Shown here in pieces: positions 22,003 to 33,553 of a stretch of 64,000 nucleotides of DNA. Position 1 is the stretch's first letter. Each line of letters begins with the position of its first letter. Where the stretch lies: NCBI GenBank assembly GCA_002007465.1, contig LNAC01000064.1, positions 5,353,408-5,417,407 of the forward strand. Reading direction: 5' to 3'. A model generated the notes under the pieces. The model ran no database searches. It saw only the letters and a list, made by a program, of their open reading frames with translations, and was not told the DNA's origin. This DNA comes from Ailurus styani. Lineage: Eukaryota > Chordata > Mammalia > Carnivora > Ailuridae. Position numbers and translations under genes: made by a program.

Positions 22003-22369
22003 GTGTGTTGTTTGTCTGCTCAGGCCGCCATAACAAAATTCCATAGACTAGGGAGCTAGAAGAAAATATTTATTTTCTCATGATTCTGGGGGCTGGAAAT
22101 CCAGGATCAAGGTGTCATCATGGTCGGTTTCTGGTAAGGACTCTCTTCCTGGCCTGCAGATAGTCACCTTCCTGCTGTGTCCCAAGAGGTGGATAAAAAG
22201 CTGGCGAATTCTCATAAGGATACTAATCCTATCAGATCAAAGCCCTACGCTTTAACTTCTTTTAACCCTAATCATTTCTTAAAGGCCCTATCTCCAATTA
22301 TGGTCACATTGGGGGTTAGGCTTCAACATATGAATCTGAAGGTGGGACACAAACCTTCAGTCCATAACA
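22003..22369 (-). mobile_element. MLT1-like MaLR solo LTR
   Basis: Ends 'ttcagtccataaca' (TGTTATGGACTGAA on the minus strand, the canonical MLT1 start). It contains 'gggttaggcttcaacatatg', 'cttaaaggccctatctccaa' and 'ccgccataacaaaattccat'. It is an ancient non-coding solo LTR. Confidence 0.8.
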
Positions 22370-22849
22370 GTGTAGAAAGCTTCCACTCAAGTAACTTATC
22401 TTTGAGGGCTGATGAAAGAAAGATGTAGACTTGAATCTTCAAAATATAGACTATTACCATTATAAACTCCCGGGGCGACAGGATTATATACCTAGGAGGT
22501 TGATTTTATGGTAAAGGAGGAAACTACAGTTGAGTGTGTGAAGACTTTGGAACTATGGTCAGGAAAGTGTCATCCTCAGAATAAATTAGTAAGAATTAGT
22601 AAATAATGACATTATTTGTAGAAGTGTCCTAAGCCGAAAGAAAATTTGTAAATGTGTTGCTGAAAGGGCCAGGATATTTCTAAGTCTCTTTAAAAGATCA
22701 GAGGATATGCTAAGAGCCCGTATGAAAGTAAAAACTGGTTCGGGCATGAATGGAATAGGCAAGGGAAGAAGAGAAGACTGAAGGTGATAGATAACAAAAG
22801 CCAAAGATTCACTCAGTGGAATGCCATGCCACAGTAAACATAGCAAAGG

Positions 22850-23165
22850 AAATTTACATTCTGATATCGTGTATATAAAGTTTAAAAAATGGGTTTCTAA
22901 ATAAAAATGTAAAAACATGCAGGGGAATAAGGAACACCAAATTCAGGATAGTGGTCATTCCTAAGGAGAGTGAGAGAGAAATGAGACTGGAGTGATGTAT
23001 ACAGGAGGGAAGGAGGATCGCTTCTCGGCCTTTTGGCTAAGATCAAGTGCAGGAGGGAAGGAGGCTACAAATGTATCCATAATGCTTTATCTCAAACTAG
23101 ATTATGGGTACAAGAGTCTCATATTATTTCTACTGTTAATATGCCAGAAATACCTTGTAATTATA
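22850..23165 (+). mobile_element. Old L1-like fragment hosting the U2 insertion
   Basis: 'aaaacatgcaggggaataag', 'aaattcaggatagtggtcat' and 'atccataatgctttatctca' follow the order of an old L1 3' segment. It is split by the U2 fragment at 23017-23049. Confidence 0.55.
23017..23049 (+). pseudogene. U2 snRNA retropseudogene fragment (U2 nt 1-33)
   Basis: The 33 nt from ATCGCTTCTCGG to AAGATCAAGTG equal the first 33 nucleotides of U2 snRNA with no mismatch against the human sequence I recall, covering stem I and stopping at the start of the branch-point recognition element. Perfect 15-bp direct repeats CAGGAGGGAAGGAGG flank it at 23002-23016 and 23050-23064. There is no poly(A) tail. It has no promoter (no proximal or distal sequence element upstream), so it is a dead copy. 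Confidence 0.93.
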
Positions 23166-23169
23166 AATG

Positions 23170-24340
23170 ACAAAAGTTAAATGGCTAAAGCAATAGTTTG
23201 CCCAGAATAATGGAGGCTTCCTTGGCTACTCAGCTGTTGGGTCACTATCATCTTAGCGTAGGGGAAAGGGTCTCAGACCATCTTAGCTCAACAAGTTGCT
23301 GCTAAAGTCATTAACCCCTTTCCACTGATCCCTGCTCAGCACAGCACACCCATGTGGCCTCTCAGAGAATGGGTTGAAGACCTGACTTAAGTACCCAGAA
23401 TCTCTTAACAGTTACATTTATTGATCTAAATCATGCATTCTTAATGGACCAATGTTGCTCCCATGGGGATGAAAATTGCTGGTTCTCGGGGCAAAAAACA
23501 CTTTTAAAAATGTATAACATACGGATAGAATATACTAGATGCACAGATAAGCAATATATCTGTGGCATTAAAATTTCATAGGTGGTAATTAGGGAAAAAT
23601 ATCTAAAAAGGCACTTGGAGGGGCAATAATTAAAAAGTGGTCAAGAAATATTGGTGTAAAGGAAGAAATTGGCATTTGGTTTCATCAACTAAGTGTCATG
23701 TTTTTGGTTAATCAGTCTCTTAGGGTCATTTCTTTAATCATTTCTTCACTGTACTTTCATGAAATCACAACTCTGATTGAAATGCGTCTTGTCCTCAGAA
23801 ATCTCAGAACCTAGTGAGTATGATGGTCCCTTTATTAAATAGCCTTAATACTAGAGAGTATTGCTATAGTAAGTTGATTTGAGTATGGGGATTAGACTGG
23901 ATGCCGTAAGACACCTCCCAGATGCCCCTTTAATAATGAGGGACTTATTCCCCTCTTCTAGGAGTATTACCAGAAGACATCCATTAGGTGTCAGAATTTT
24001 AGGGTGATTAATGAGGAAAAACTCCTCAGCCAAGGTCATGTCTCCTTCCAGGGATAGCCCATATCCAGTCACTCAACAGCCTGGGGGTATAAAGTCCTGG
24101 CCTTCTTGCCCTAACTTGGGACAATTTTAAAGGACCATCCCAGCCCCGGAGCACCCCATAGGCTTGGTTGAGGATTGTTAGCAATGAGTGACAGCTCAGT
24201 TTTTCCTCTGCCCAGTCCTACTTCCTTCTCTCCCTTCCACATACATGGTTTCCAAGAGCACTTCCTTTAATGCTGATCTATCTTAAAGTCTGCTTCCCAG
24301 AGAACTCAACCTCTAACAGGGATAATGAAGTATATACTAA
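23170..24340. other. Intergenic DNA, nothing recognised
   Basis: No coding frame of interest and no repeat I can name. Confidence 0.45.
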
Positions 24341-24589
24341 ATGTTTGGTATCACCAAGGAGGGAGAGATTATTTCTGCACAGGGGTAGCAGAACGTCAAT
24401 GCGGTATGTTTAGGTTAAGTCTTAAAGAATGAGTAGGATGTTGCTAAGAAGAGGAGGGAGGAGGTGGAGATGAATTTCTAAGCACGGAGACCAGCAAAAG
24501 TTAAGGCTTAGGACTTGAGAGAATATGGTATATCTGGATTATGGTGAACACTGCTGTACCTAGTAATAAAGTCTTTAAGATTTTGGTGA

Positions 24590-24800
24590 GGTGTTGAGGA
24601 AGATGGAATTGTCAAGAATGACTCCTAGGTTTCTCACTTCCAACTGGACAGATGGAGGTGCCATTCACTGAACTAGAGAATATTGGGAAAGAACTAAGCT
24701 TGGCAAGCCAAAATCAGGAGCGTGGTTTTATATGCATTGATTTGAGGAGTAAAATATATCGAGATGAATATCAAATAAGCAGGTGAATATATAGGTGTAG
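24590..24800 (+). mobile_element. Ancient repeat, same phrase family as 12200-12900
   Basis: 'caagaatgactcctaggttt' and 'ggaggtgccattcactgaac' class text recur here. Family unnamed. Confidence 0.4.
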
Positions 24801-24829
24801 ACTCCAAAGGACAGATGAGAATTTGGAGG

Positions 24830-25225
24830 TAACTCTTGATTTCTTTGCTCTAATCATGCTTTTCCTTCCTCAATCACTTGATGCTTTCTGCTCTTCAAAC
24901 CCCTTATATTTGCTCTTCCTTGGGCTTTCCCTGGTTAATTCTTGCTCATCCTTTGTATCTCAAATGAAACATCCTCCCACAGGCTATGCCCAACCACTAG
25001 ATAAGGTCACTTCCTCATGTTGCATATTTTCATAGTACCACAAATTTTCATAGTGTCAAAATTGTAATTTCACATTTATTCATAGAATTATTTTCTCTCT
25101 CCTTCTGACTATAATTTCCATGAGAACAGGAACTATGTCTGAATTTGCTCATCATTGAACTTCAATCTGTACCTAGTATGATGCCTAGCACATAGTCAAT
25201 GTTCAGAACATTTTTAAAAGAATAG
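24830..25225 (+). mobile_element. L2 LINE 3' end
   Basis: Order 'gctttccctggttaattctt', 'aaatgaaacatcctcccaca', 'atttccatgagaacaggaac', 'tgatgcctagcacatagtca' follows the L2 terminus closely. Confidence 0.7.
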
Positions 25226-25243
25226 TTGATACTCATGGTTTTG

Positions 25244-25457
25244 TTTGTTTTGAGAGAGAGAGATCGAAAGCATGTAAGCATGCACGTGGGTGGTGGGGGA
25301 GGGGGACCAGGAGTGGGGGGAGCGGGGAGGGAGAGAATCTTAAGCAGGCTCCACGCACAGCATGGAGCTCAATGGGGGCTGGATCTCACCACCCTGAGAT
25401 CATGACCTGAGCTGAAATCAAGAGTCACTTAACAGACTGAACCACCCAGTTACCCCC
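25244..25457 (-). mobile_element. Old Can-SINE
   Basis: 'gcaggctccacgcacagcat', 'ctgagatcatgacctgagct' and 'ccacccagttaccc' mark a diverged minus-strand SINE with a G-rich expanded middle (25289-25331). Confidence 0.88.
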
Positions 25458-25545
25458 ATCCTCGTGTTAACGTGAATAAAAACCCAATAGCCATTTATAC
25501 ATGATGCAAATGAAGATATATCCCTAATTGAAGCCATCAGTATTT

Positions 25546-28012
25546 TGTGGATGAAAGACTCTAAGATGCCCCCCAATCATCCTGACACATATTCACATCC
25601 TTGTGCAATCCCTTCCCCCTTGAAGATGGGAGAAACCTGTGACTTACTTCTAACCAATAGACTACGGCAAAGGATGATTGTATATCACATAAGATGTAGC
25701 TGCCATCTTGCTAGAAGATACTATTTTCTCTTCACTTGCTTGTTTGGTGACGTAAACTTCCCTGAGGAAGCTCTTCCCATGGGGCAAGAAACTGAGGGTG
25801 GCCTCCTTCCAGCAGTCAGCAAAAAAGCAAGACTCTCAGTCTGAAGAACCGGAAAGAACTAAATCCCGCCAACAACCACATGAATCTGGAATCAGAATCT
25901 TCCCTGGTTGAGCATCAGGTAAGACTCCAGGCCTGGCCAACACCAGCCTAAGGGGACCAAGGCAGAGCAGCCAGTTAAGCTGCATTCATATTCCTGACTC
26001 ACAGAAATGGTGAGATAATAAATGGGTATTGTTTTAAGTTATTAAATTTGTGGTAGTATTGTTTTGTAGCCATAGATAACTAATTGTGGTATTTGGGTAC
26101 CTGATAGAGGGGTACCGCTGTAATAAATACCTGAAAATGTGTGGGAGTGGCTTTGAAACCAAGCAGTGGTCAGAGGCTGGAAAAATTATGAGGAGCATGA
26201 AAGAGAAAGCCCAATTGTGTTGACTGGTTTGTGAGAAGAAATATGGACTTCAAAGATAATGCCAGTGAGGCTTAAAAGGAAACAAGGGGTATGTTTCTGG
26301 AATGGACATCTTTGGAGGAAAGGACATCTTTGTTTTGTAATGGTAGAAAATTTAACCAAATGTCTCCTGCAATTACATGGAAAGCAGGACCTGTTAGTGA
26401 TGAACTTAGATATATTGTCATGAAAACTTTCAGGCAAAACGTTGAAGGTGCCACTGGATTTCTTCTTAATATTAATAGTAAAATGCAAGAGGAGAGAAAT
26501 AAGAGAAAAACTATGAAACAAAAGAAGCCAGGACTTGATGATTTTGAAAATTTTCAGTGTCTTCAGATGGAAAAAGACACTAACGTGGAGGAATGGCTTC
26601 TGAGCCCTGACTGGGAAAGTGGCGTAGAGAAAAAGCTGAGAGTGTGACTATACAACCTTTTGTTAAAACCTCAGAAAGATAGAAGGATCAGACTATTCAG
26701 TCACACAAAGGAGTTTTGAGAGAGATTAAAGGTAGGCTTTAAGAAACCTCTCAATTAATTCATAGGCTTTTTAGGAAGTTTAAGGGCATTTTTTCCTCAG
26801 CAAAATCAACAGGAGCCCAAAGTGGAGAAGGTCTTACCCAAAAGAGATTTTGGATTGACTTTTGTCCAATGGACTCAACCCCAATGAAATTCATAGTTGA
26901 CCCACCAAGTTTATGAGAAAATTACATCACCCAGAACACTGCCACTTTGGACTGACTGGACAGAGGAGTACAAAAAGAAAAGAAGGTGTTGGGCTTCCAA
27001 AATTCTACCGGCAGGAGGCAGGGTGAGAAAAGTATGTATACTGCAAACTTATACTACCTTTCATGAAAAGGAACAGAGATTCAGAATACGGAACCAAGAA
27101 GTTTGAGGGTGGAGCCAAGAACCACAGAAAATTAGACCTTGAAGCCTCATCAAAGAACATCGAGCATTTGCTGAGATGTATTTCTGAGTGCTCTGGACCA
27201 CTGCTGTCTTTGTACCTACCATTTCCCCCACATTGAGTGGGAATGCCCATAACTGTTTTTCCTTGCCTGTCACATCATTGTCCATCAGGTGTCTAGGCTT
27301 TGTATAATTCCATCTCCTTAAATAACTTGCTTCTAAGAACCAATAGACTACCTCAACACTGAGGAAATGTCATTTCTTTCTTTTCTTTTCTTTCCTCTTT
27401 TTTTTTTAAGAGAGAAAGAGAGAGGAGGAGGAGAGGGAGATGGGGAGAAGAATCTCAAGCAGGCTCCACACCCAGCATGGAGCCTGACTAGGGGCTCAAT
27501 CTCACAACACTGAGATCATGACCTGAGCCGAAATCGAGTCTGACACCTAACCCAGTGAGCTGCCCAGATGCCCAGCCGCCCCAGGAAATATCATTTTTAT
27601 GATAAGATTACAAAAGATTCTGAGTTCCATCTGGCAGCCGATTTACTCCTTTGATGGTTTTGATGAAGCAAGTTGACGTGTTGGACTGACACATGTGGCA
27701 AGGAACTGAGGGCAGCCTCTGGCCAATAGTCAGCTGCAAACCACAGCCCTCACTCCAACAAACCTAAAAGGATCTGAATCCTGCCAACAACCATGTGAGT
27801 GAGGTTAGAAGGAAATCTTTCCTTAATTGAACCTTCAGATGAGACCCCAGCCCTGGTTCATGCCTTGATTGCAGAGAAAATTGTGAGGGAACTTAGCGGG
27901 CCCGGTGAAACTGTGCCTGAACTCCCGGTTCACAGACCCTGAGAGATAATGTATGTGTTTTAAGTTGTTAAGTTTATGGTAGTTTGTTACACAGAAATAG
28001 AACTAATATACT
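25546..28012 (+). mobile_element. Near-complete MaLR (ERVL-related) element: LTR, internal, LTR
   Basis: Two related LTRs border internal sequence. The 5' LTR (25546 to about 26085) and 3' LTR (about 27290 to 28012) share 'ggcaagaaactgagg'/'ggcaaggaactgagg', 'tcccgccaacaaccacatga'/'tcctgccaacaaccatgtga' and the end motif 'gataactaat'/'gaactaatat'. The region between contains 'gtggctttgaaaccaagcag' and 'ctggaaaaattatgaggagc', characteristic of MaLR internal sequence. About 2.26 kb remain after removing the SINE at 27376-27582. It is non-functional: multiple stops, and only a 118-residue frame at 26291-26647, which I take to be a decayed internal remnant. Exact LTR ends are approximate. Confidence 0.75.
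27376..27582 (-). mobile_element. Old Can-SINE inside the MaLR 3' LTR
   Basis: 'gcaggctccacacccagcat' and 'actgagatcatgacctgagc'. TSD AGGAAATGTCATTT (ending at 27375) against AGGAAATATCATTT (27583-27596), one mismatch. Confidence 0.9.
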
Positions 28013-28044
28013 TATTGTATTGCCAGAGATGAACAAGGTGGACA

Positions 28045-28570
28045 AAACTCAGTGTTTGCAAGGCTGCAGGGGAACAAACATTCTCACACAGTGTTGGTAA
28101 CAGTACAAACTTCCTGAAGGCAATTTGGCAATAAGATTTAAGAAAAATCAAAAGCTTAAAGTGTGGATATTTTTGATTCAGCAAAGTTCATTGCTAGGAA
28201 ATTATCCTAAAGAAATAATTGGGCAGATACATAAAAGTGAAATCACAGAGTTATTACCTTATAGTTTATTCTCTCAAAAAATTAAAAAAAAAACCAAAGA
28301 GGGATTATTTGAATACACTGTGACATATACAACAATAGGAATATTATGCAGACATTAAAGAATATTGACATATATCTATGCATATCAATTATCCACTGAC
28401 ATGGAAAGCCACACTGCTAAGTGAAAAAAATCAGGTTACAAAATAGCATGCTTAATATTAGGTCATTAATATTTTAGAATGTGTATATGTGTATATATGA
28501 GTAGAAAGCCATCTGGAAAGATGTTCTCCAAAATCTTTATAATAGTTTATAACAGCCACATTTAGGAACT
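28045..28570 (+). mobile_element. Old L1 ORF2/3' fragment
   Basis: 'attctcacacagtgttggta', 'ctgaaggcaatttggcaata' and 'ggaaattatcctaaagaaat' are the conserved order at the end of old L1 ORF2. Stops are frequent. Confidence 0.75.
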
Positions 28571-28602
28571 AGAGTTTTTAGGTGTTTCTCCCCGCCCCCT
28601 TT

Positions 28603-28793
28603 TTAAGATTTTATTTATTTATTTGAGAGAGTGAGCAAGAGAGAGAGAAGGAGCAGGGGGAGGGGCAGAGAGAGAGGGAGAACTGGAATCCCCACCAGGC
28701 AGGGAGCCCGACTTGGGGTTCGATCCTGGTACTCCAGGATCATGATCTGAGCTGAAGGCAGAAATATAACCATCTGAGCCACCCAGGTGCCCC
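28603..28793 (-). mobile_element. Can-SINE
   Basis: 'ttaagattttatttatttat' to 'gagccacccaggtgcccc'. Intermediate divergence; TSD not clear. Confidence 0.92.
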
Positions 28794-28882
28794 ATTCCTA
28801 CTTTTTTCTATATAATCTCTAGAATTGTTTGAATATTTTATACAAACATACATTATCCTTTTCATCAGAATAAAATAAGTTC

Positions 28883-29074
28883 TTTTTTTTTTAAGATTTT
28901 ATTTATCTGACACAGAGAGAGAGATCACAAGTAGGCAGAGAGGCAGGCAGAGAGAGAGGAGGAAGCAGACTCCTCACCCAGCAGGGAGCCCGATGCGGGC
29001 CTCGATCCCAGACCCTGAGATCATGACCTGAGCCAAAGGCAGAGGCTTTAACCCACTGAGCCACCCAGGCGCCC
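28883..29074 (-). mobile_element. Can-SINE, young
   Basis: Near-consensus minus copy ending 'ccacccaggcgccct'; T-rich flanks obscure the TSD. Confidence 0.94.
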
Positions 29075-29220
29075 TCTTTTTGTTTTTTATTTTTTTGCTT
29101 TGTTGAAGCTTAACCTACAGAATGATTGTGCACCACATCATATAAAGAATCTCAAAAATCAGAGAAACAGAATGGCATAGTACGTCTATATGCTCAGAGA
29201 AGCCATTGAATTTTGGTGAC

Positions 29221-29422
29221 TTTTTTTTTTTAAAGATTTTATTTATTTATTTGACAGAGAGAGAGAGAGATCACAAGTAGGCAGAGAGGCAGGCAGAGAG
29301 AGAGGAGGGAGAAGACTCCCTGCTGAGCAGGGAACCCGATGTGGGCCTCGATCCCAGGACCCTGAGATTATGACCTGAGCTGAAGGCGGAGGCTTTAACC
29401 CACTGAGTCACCCAGGTGCCCC
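29221..29422 (-). mobile_element. Can-SINE, young
   Basis: Near-consensus minus copy; TSD GAATTTTGGTGA (29208-29219) against GAAGTTTGGTGA (29423-29434), one mismatch. Third SINE in the same orientation within 820 bp. Confidence 0.95.
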
Positions 29423-29434
29423 GAAGTTTGGTGA

Positions 29435-31084
29435 TATTTAAAATCTGAACCATGACTAAGAATGGACACACCCTCTGAATCACACAAAATCATTCATTGT
29501 CTCTCTACCACATAGAGCGGAAGCAGTGGGAACTACTTTATATGGTACACGTTTGGGCTTCACACATGAGTGGGGTCCCTGACGAAGTCTGTTCAGAGAA
29601 GTCAACCTCCGAAATATTCTTTTCTTCCTTCTTCCTAAAAGAAGTTTTCATTCACCTTTTAAAAATTGGAAAGAAGCTTATTATTGACGCATAGAAAAAT
29701 TTCTCCCAAGAAGATAATCATTTTCTGGGTAATATATATTAGGCAGTGTAATTTAAATTTAAAATGCCTTCTTGGGAAATGCTTCCTAAGAGTTATAATA
29801 TTTATTTAAGTATTATATTTCATTGAGGCCCACTTTGCTGAATAATACCTGTACTAAATTTGAAGATATGCCCGCCCATGTCATTTATTAATATAACCAG
29901 TGGCTGCTAAAGTTCTGGTTAAATTTTAAGATTTATTTCTGAACCTGTGAAACGTTTATTACCTAAAGGAAAACTTCTTTAGAAGGTGATAAGTAGCCTC
30001 TGCTGGAAGAGAGGGAAAAAAATAATACCTCAAACCTCCTTTGAGACCTCGTGTCCATAAAAATGAGTAGCTATTCCAGTGGCTGAGCAGAAAGGAAAGG
30101 CACAGGTGCACTTGCTGGGAAAGACCAAAGTGTTTATGCAAATTAGGAACCTCAGATACTCAAAAGCTCACAAAGGAACCGATATTGTAATCTAAAAAAA
30201 CCCCCAAAAACCAAAAACCAAAAAACTTTGGCAGTTAGTAAGTTTATTATTCCAATGTGGTCTTACTATATCTAATAAGTCCTCAATTTGATGACTTATT
30301 TCAAGTCAGTTTGTGTGTGTGTGTGTGTGTTTTATTAAAGCTTAGAATATGGTGCAAATGAATTGCAAATATGAAGTATGGTTGCTATTTGGAGAAATAC
30401 CTTTTGTCCATCCTGTGAGCCCTAATCCTGATGAATCATGCTATGAACGTATGTGACAACTTCAACCACTTCGGTACCAAACTATTGTCTTCACCAAAAA
30501 AGAATACTTTTGATAAATAACAAATCTTTTTCAGGTAAATATGTTATGACATTTTTTTCTTGGAAAAATAAAAACAAAAAGCTGTAATAGGGAAGACCTA
30601 ATTACTTTAAAATACTATTTCATAGTTACATCTAGTTTGGCCAAGACAGTTGTCAGCCTCTTACTCTTCTATTGGCATCGAATGAAATATATGTTTGTGA
30701 AAGGGATGGACATATGCAAATTTACCAAGGAGGCAATTTACTTTATGATTCCTGCCCTTTAGAGGTTCTTTAGTTCCCCGTGTGCATTTCGTCTGCATTT
30801 AGAGGAAAAAAACTCCCATTAGTGCTTTAGTTATGGTCACTTCCAAATAGACTTCAGTCACTGGCAGGAAGAACTAAGAGAGAGATTAATGAACTTGGCC
30901 TACAATTATGCCTTAAGAAATAATGAAGTCTTTATTAGAAGAGTCGGGTAGAGTGATTACGAGGAGTTACATGAACAATGGTTTAGGTTAGAGAAATGGG
31001 GTGTCTTTGGAGAATTTTATGTAACTGGAGCTGAGAACTGGCATTTGAGAGCAGTGCCTGCGTGGTGGGAACAAGAGTAACGGA
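29435..31084. other. Intergenic DNA, nothing recognised
   Basis: AT-rich. A short (TG)n lies at 30311-30330. No gene or named repeat supported. Confidence 0.5.
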
Positions 31085-31317
31085 TGTTTTTTCTCAGCTC
31101 AGGCTGCCATAATAGAATACCACCGACTGGGTGGCTTAAGCAACAGAAATTGATTTCCTCACAGTTCTGGTGACTGGAAGTATATGCTCAAGGTGCTTGC
31201 TGGGTTGGTTTGTCTTGAGGCCTCTCTCCTTGGCTTGTGGATGGCTGCCTTCTCCTTATGTCTTTGCATGACGTTTTGTCTCTGTGTGCGTGGAGGGAGA
31301 GAGAGCTCTGGTCTTCC

Positions 31318-31360
31318 CCTTTTCTTTCTTTCTTTCTTTCCTTCCTTCCTTCCTTCCTTC

Positions 31361-31403
<43 letters not shown>

Positions 31404-31404
31404 T
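31318..31404 (+). repeat. (CTTTC/CTTCC)n microsatellite
   Basis: About 85 bp of pure pyrimidine tetranucleotide repeat, CTTT with an internal CTTC block. Polypurine/polypyrimidine tracts of this length can form triplex DNA. Confidence 0.95.
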
Positions 31405-31539
31405 TTCTTTCTTTCATCTTTCTATCTTTCTTCATTCATTCATTCACTAATGTAAGCTCTATGCTCAATGTGGGGCTTGAACTCACGACCCTGAGATCAA
31501 GAGTTGCACTCTCTACCAACAGAGTCAGCTAGGCGCCCC
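31324..31539 (-). mobile_element. Old Can-SINE with a CTTTC-expanded tail
   Basis: Body 'gggcttgaactcacgaccct gagatcaagagttgcac' class text, ending 'cagctaggcgcccc'. Its A-tail (T on plus) has become a long CTTTC/CTTCC microsatellite. TSD TCTTCCCCTTTT (31312-31323) against TCTTCCTCTTTT (31540-31551). Confidence 0.88.
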
Positions 31540-31619
31540 TCTTCCTCTTTTTGTAAGGCCACCAGTTCTACAGGATTGTAGTCACCCTTATGACCTCATT
31601 TAACCTCAGTTACCTCCTT

Positions 31620-31830
31620 TTTTTTTTTTTTTTTAAAGATTTTATTTTTTTATTTGATACAGAGAGAAAGATCACAAGTAGGCAGAGAGGCAAGCAGAGA
31701 GAGAGGAGAGAGGAGGAAGCAGGCTCCCTGCCGAGCAGAGAGCCCGATGCGGGCCTCGATCCCAGGACCCTGGGATCATGACCTGAGCCGAAGGCAGCGG
31801 CTTTAACCCACTGAGCCACCCAGGCGCCCC
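31620..31830 (-). mobile_element. Young Can-SINE inside the MLT1-like LTR
   Basis: Complete copy with a perfect 14-bp TSD TCAGTTACCTCCTT at 31606-31619 and 31831-31844. Confidence 0.96.
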
Positions 31831-31994
31831 TCAGTTACCTCCTTAAAGGCCCTAGCTCCAAATGCAGTCACACTGGGGGTTAGAGCTTCAACATATGAAT
31901 TTGGAGTGGGACAGGGGGCAGGGGATAAAACATTCAGTCCATAACACAAAAGGGATTGTTCTATAGAGTCTTAGAGGACAAAATATCATTAAAT

Positions 31995-32125
31995 TGATTT
32001 GCCCTCTTCCCTTGCTAGAACGTAAGCCCCACAAGGGCAGGAAGAATGTCTGACTTGTGTACTGTGATATGCCTACCATTTACTCCAGTGCCTGTTCGTA
32101 TGAATGTTCCACTAATGAATTAATG
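31995..32125 (+). mobile_element. L2-like 3' terminal fragment
   Basis: 'cgtaagccccacaagggcag', 'aatgtctgacttgtgtactg' and 'ctccagtgcctgttcgtatg' follow the L2 end. Confidence 0.55.
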
Positions 32126-32598
32126 GACATAGTGACTGGAGAGTAGGGTGGAAGGAGGCTGTTTCAGTGGTCTGATACCAATCGTACAAACTTAGTGGTG
32201 GTGGAAATAAGGTGAAAGGGTGACAATGAGTGACAATAAGCAGTGACAGTAAGAAGATGGGATAAAGGGGAGGGAAGACTCATAGATGACTGACATCCTG
32301 TGATTAAGTGACGTGGTAATCGTTATCCCATTAGTGGAAATAGAGACCCTGAGAGACTGTATTATTATGAATCCTCATTTTGAAATGAGCAGCCTCTTAG
32401 GACTTGCTCATGGTTTGTGAAACTGAAAGTTCTCCTAGCTTCTCCCAGATGTCGCTTAGGTTTCCCTGAAGGTCATGTGAGTCCTTTCTCTTCCAGCAAC
32501 ATTTATGGCTTCTATTTTCTGACTTAGCACTCTCACCCCATTTGGGTAGCCCAAAGAGAATAGGAAAGACTGGAAACACGCATTTCTTTTCCTCTTTT

Positions 32599-32797
32599 TT
32601 TTTTTTTTTAAGATTTTATTTATTTATTTGCTAGAGAGAGAGATCACAAGTAGGCAGAGAGGCAGGCAGACAGAGAAAGGAGGAAGCAGGCTCCCCGCTG
32701 AGCAGGGAGCCTGATGTGGGCCTCAATCCCAGGACCCTGAGATCATGACCTGAACCGAAGGTAGAGGCTTTAACACACTGAGCCACCCAGGCGCCCC
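32599..32797 (-). mobile_element. Can-SINE, young
   Basis: Minus copy ending 'ccacccaggcgcccc'; TSD TCTTTTCCTCTTTT (32585-32598) against TCTTCTCCTCTTTT (32798-32811). Confidence 0.95.
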
Positions 32798-33553
32798 TCT
32801 TCTCCTCTTTTTAATAATATTACTTCTCCCTTTATTGCCTTTTATTTGTGGTAGCCACAATAGAAATAGGAATTATAGTCATACTGGGCATCACAGTGAA
32901 ATAAAATTTCTAGTCCTGAGTGCTCTTTATTTTAAGATGATTCCTCTTTTCCTGACTGCTTCCTTCCTTGTCTGCATAATTCTAATAGAAATGACTAATA
33001 AAATTCTTTTTTAACTAGTTCCCTAGCTGAGTTATTTGCGAGTAGAAATTTGCATCAAATAGCAATCTACTTTCTGAAATTGCTGGTAGTTACAACAGCC
33101 TCAGTATACATCAGGAACTTTTTGAACACGTCTGTTATCTCTTCTGAACCAAGGAGTCTTAGTCAACTTCACAACTGAAACTCAACAGATTGTTAAATAT
33201 AGAATCAGAGTAATTTGTTTACGTCAACTAAGAGGGTTTAGCAACAGGAAATTGTTTATCTTGAATAATCGAAACACATTCTTTTAGCTCTTGCCCTAAA
33301 TGCACCAAAAGTAAAACGTGTTGGTGCGCTGCCCTAACAGCCTGTGTTCATTGTCTTCATGAGTAAACAGCACTGTGCATAACTTTTAGAATATGGTTTG
33401 TTCCCTGGATATGGACTTTTATAATCAGCCAATAAAATAACCATTTTGAGCTATTACATGATGTCAATGTCCATCAATTTTAGCAAAGTTATCAGCCTTC
33501 TTTGTACAGAACTTTGTATAATTCTTTGAATGTTTTATTGCTCTTTGTCTTAC

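Larger units (their letters stand above)
31085..31946 (-). mobile_element. MLT1-like LTR split by two SINEs
   Basis: Pieces 31085-31311, 31552-31605 and 31845-31946 reassemble into one minus-strand MLT1-like LTR: 'gctgccataatagaatacca', 'cttatgacctcatttaacct', 'ggttagagcttcaacatatg', ending 'ttcagtccataaca'. It is non-coding. Confidence 0.85.

Noticed and set aside
23017..23049. Functional U2 snRNA gene
   Set aside because: Only 33 of about 190 nt are present; no snRNA promoter elements or Sm site.
26291..26647. 118-codon plus frame as a host gene
   Set aside because: Lies within the MaLR internal region, with stops on both sides; treated as a decayed retroelement remnant.
28603..29422. CRISPR-like or tandem array
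   Set aside because: Repeats are dispersed SINEs about 200 bp long with individual TSDs, not short regularly spaced repeats.
31184..31532. Phe/Leu/Ser-rich repeat frames
   Set aside because: Translation of the CTTTC microsatellite in three frames.
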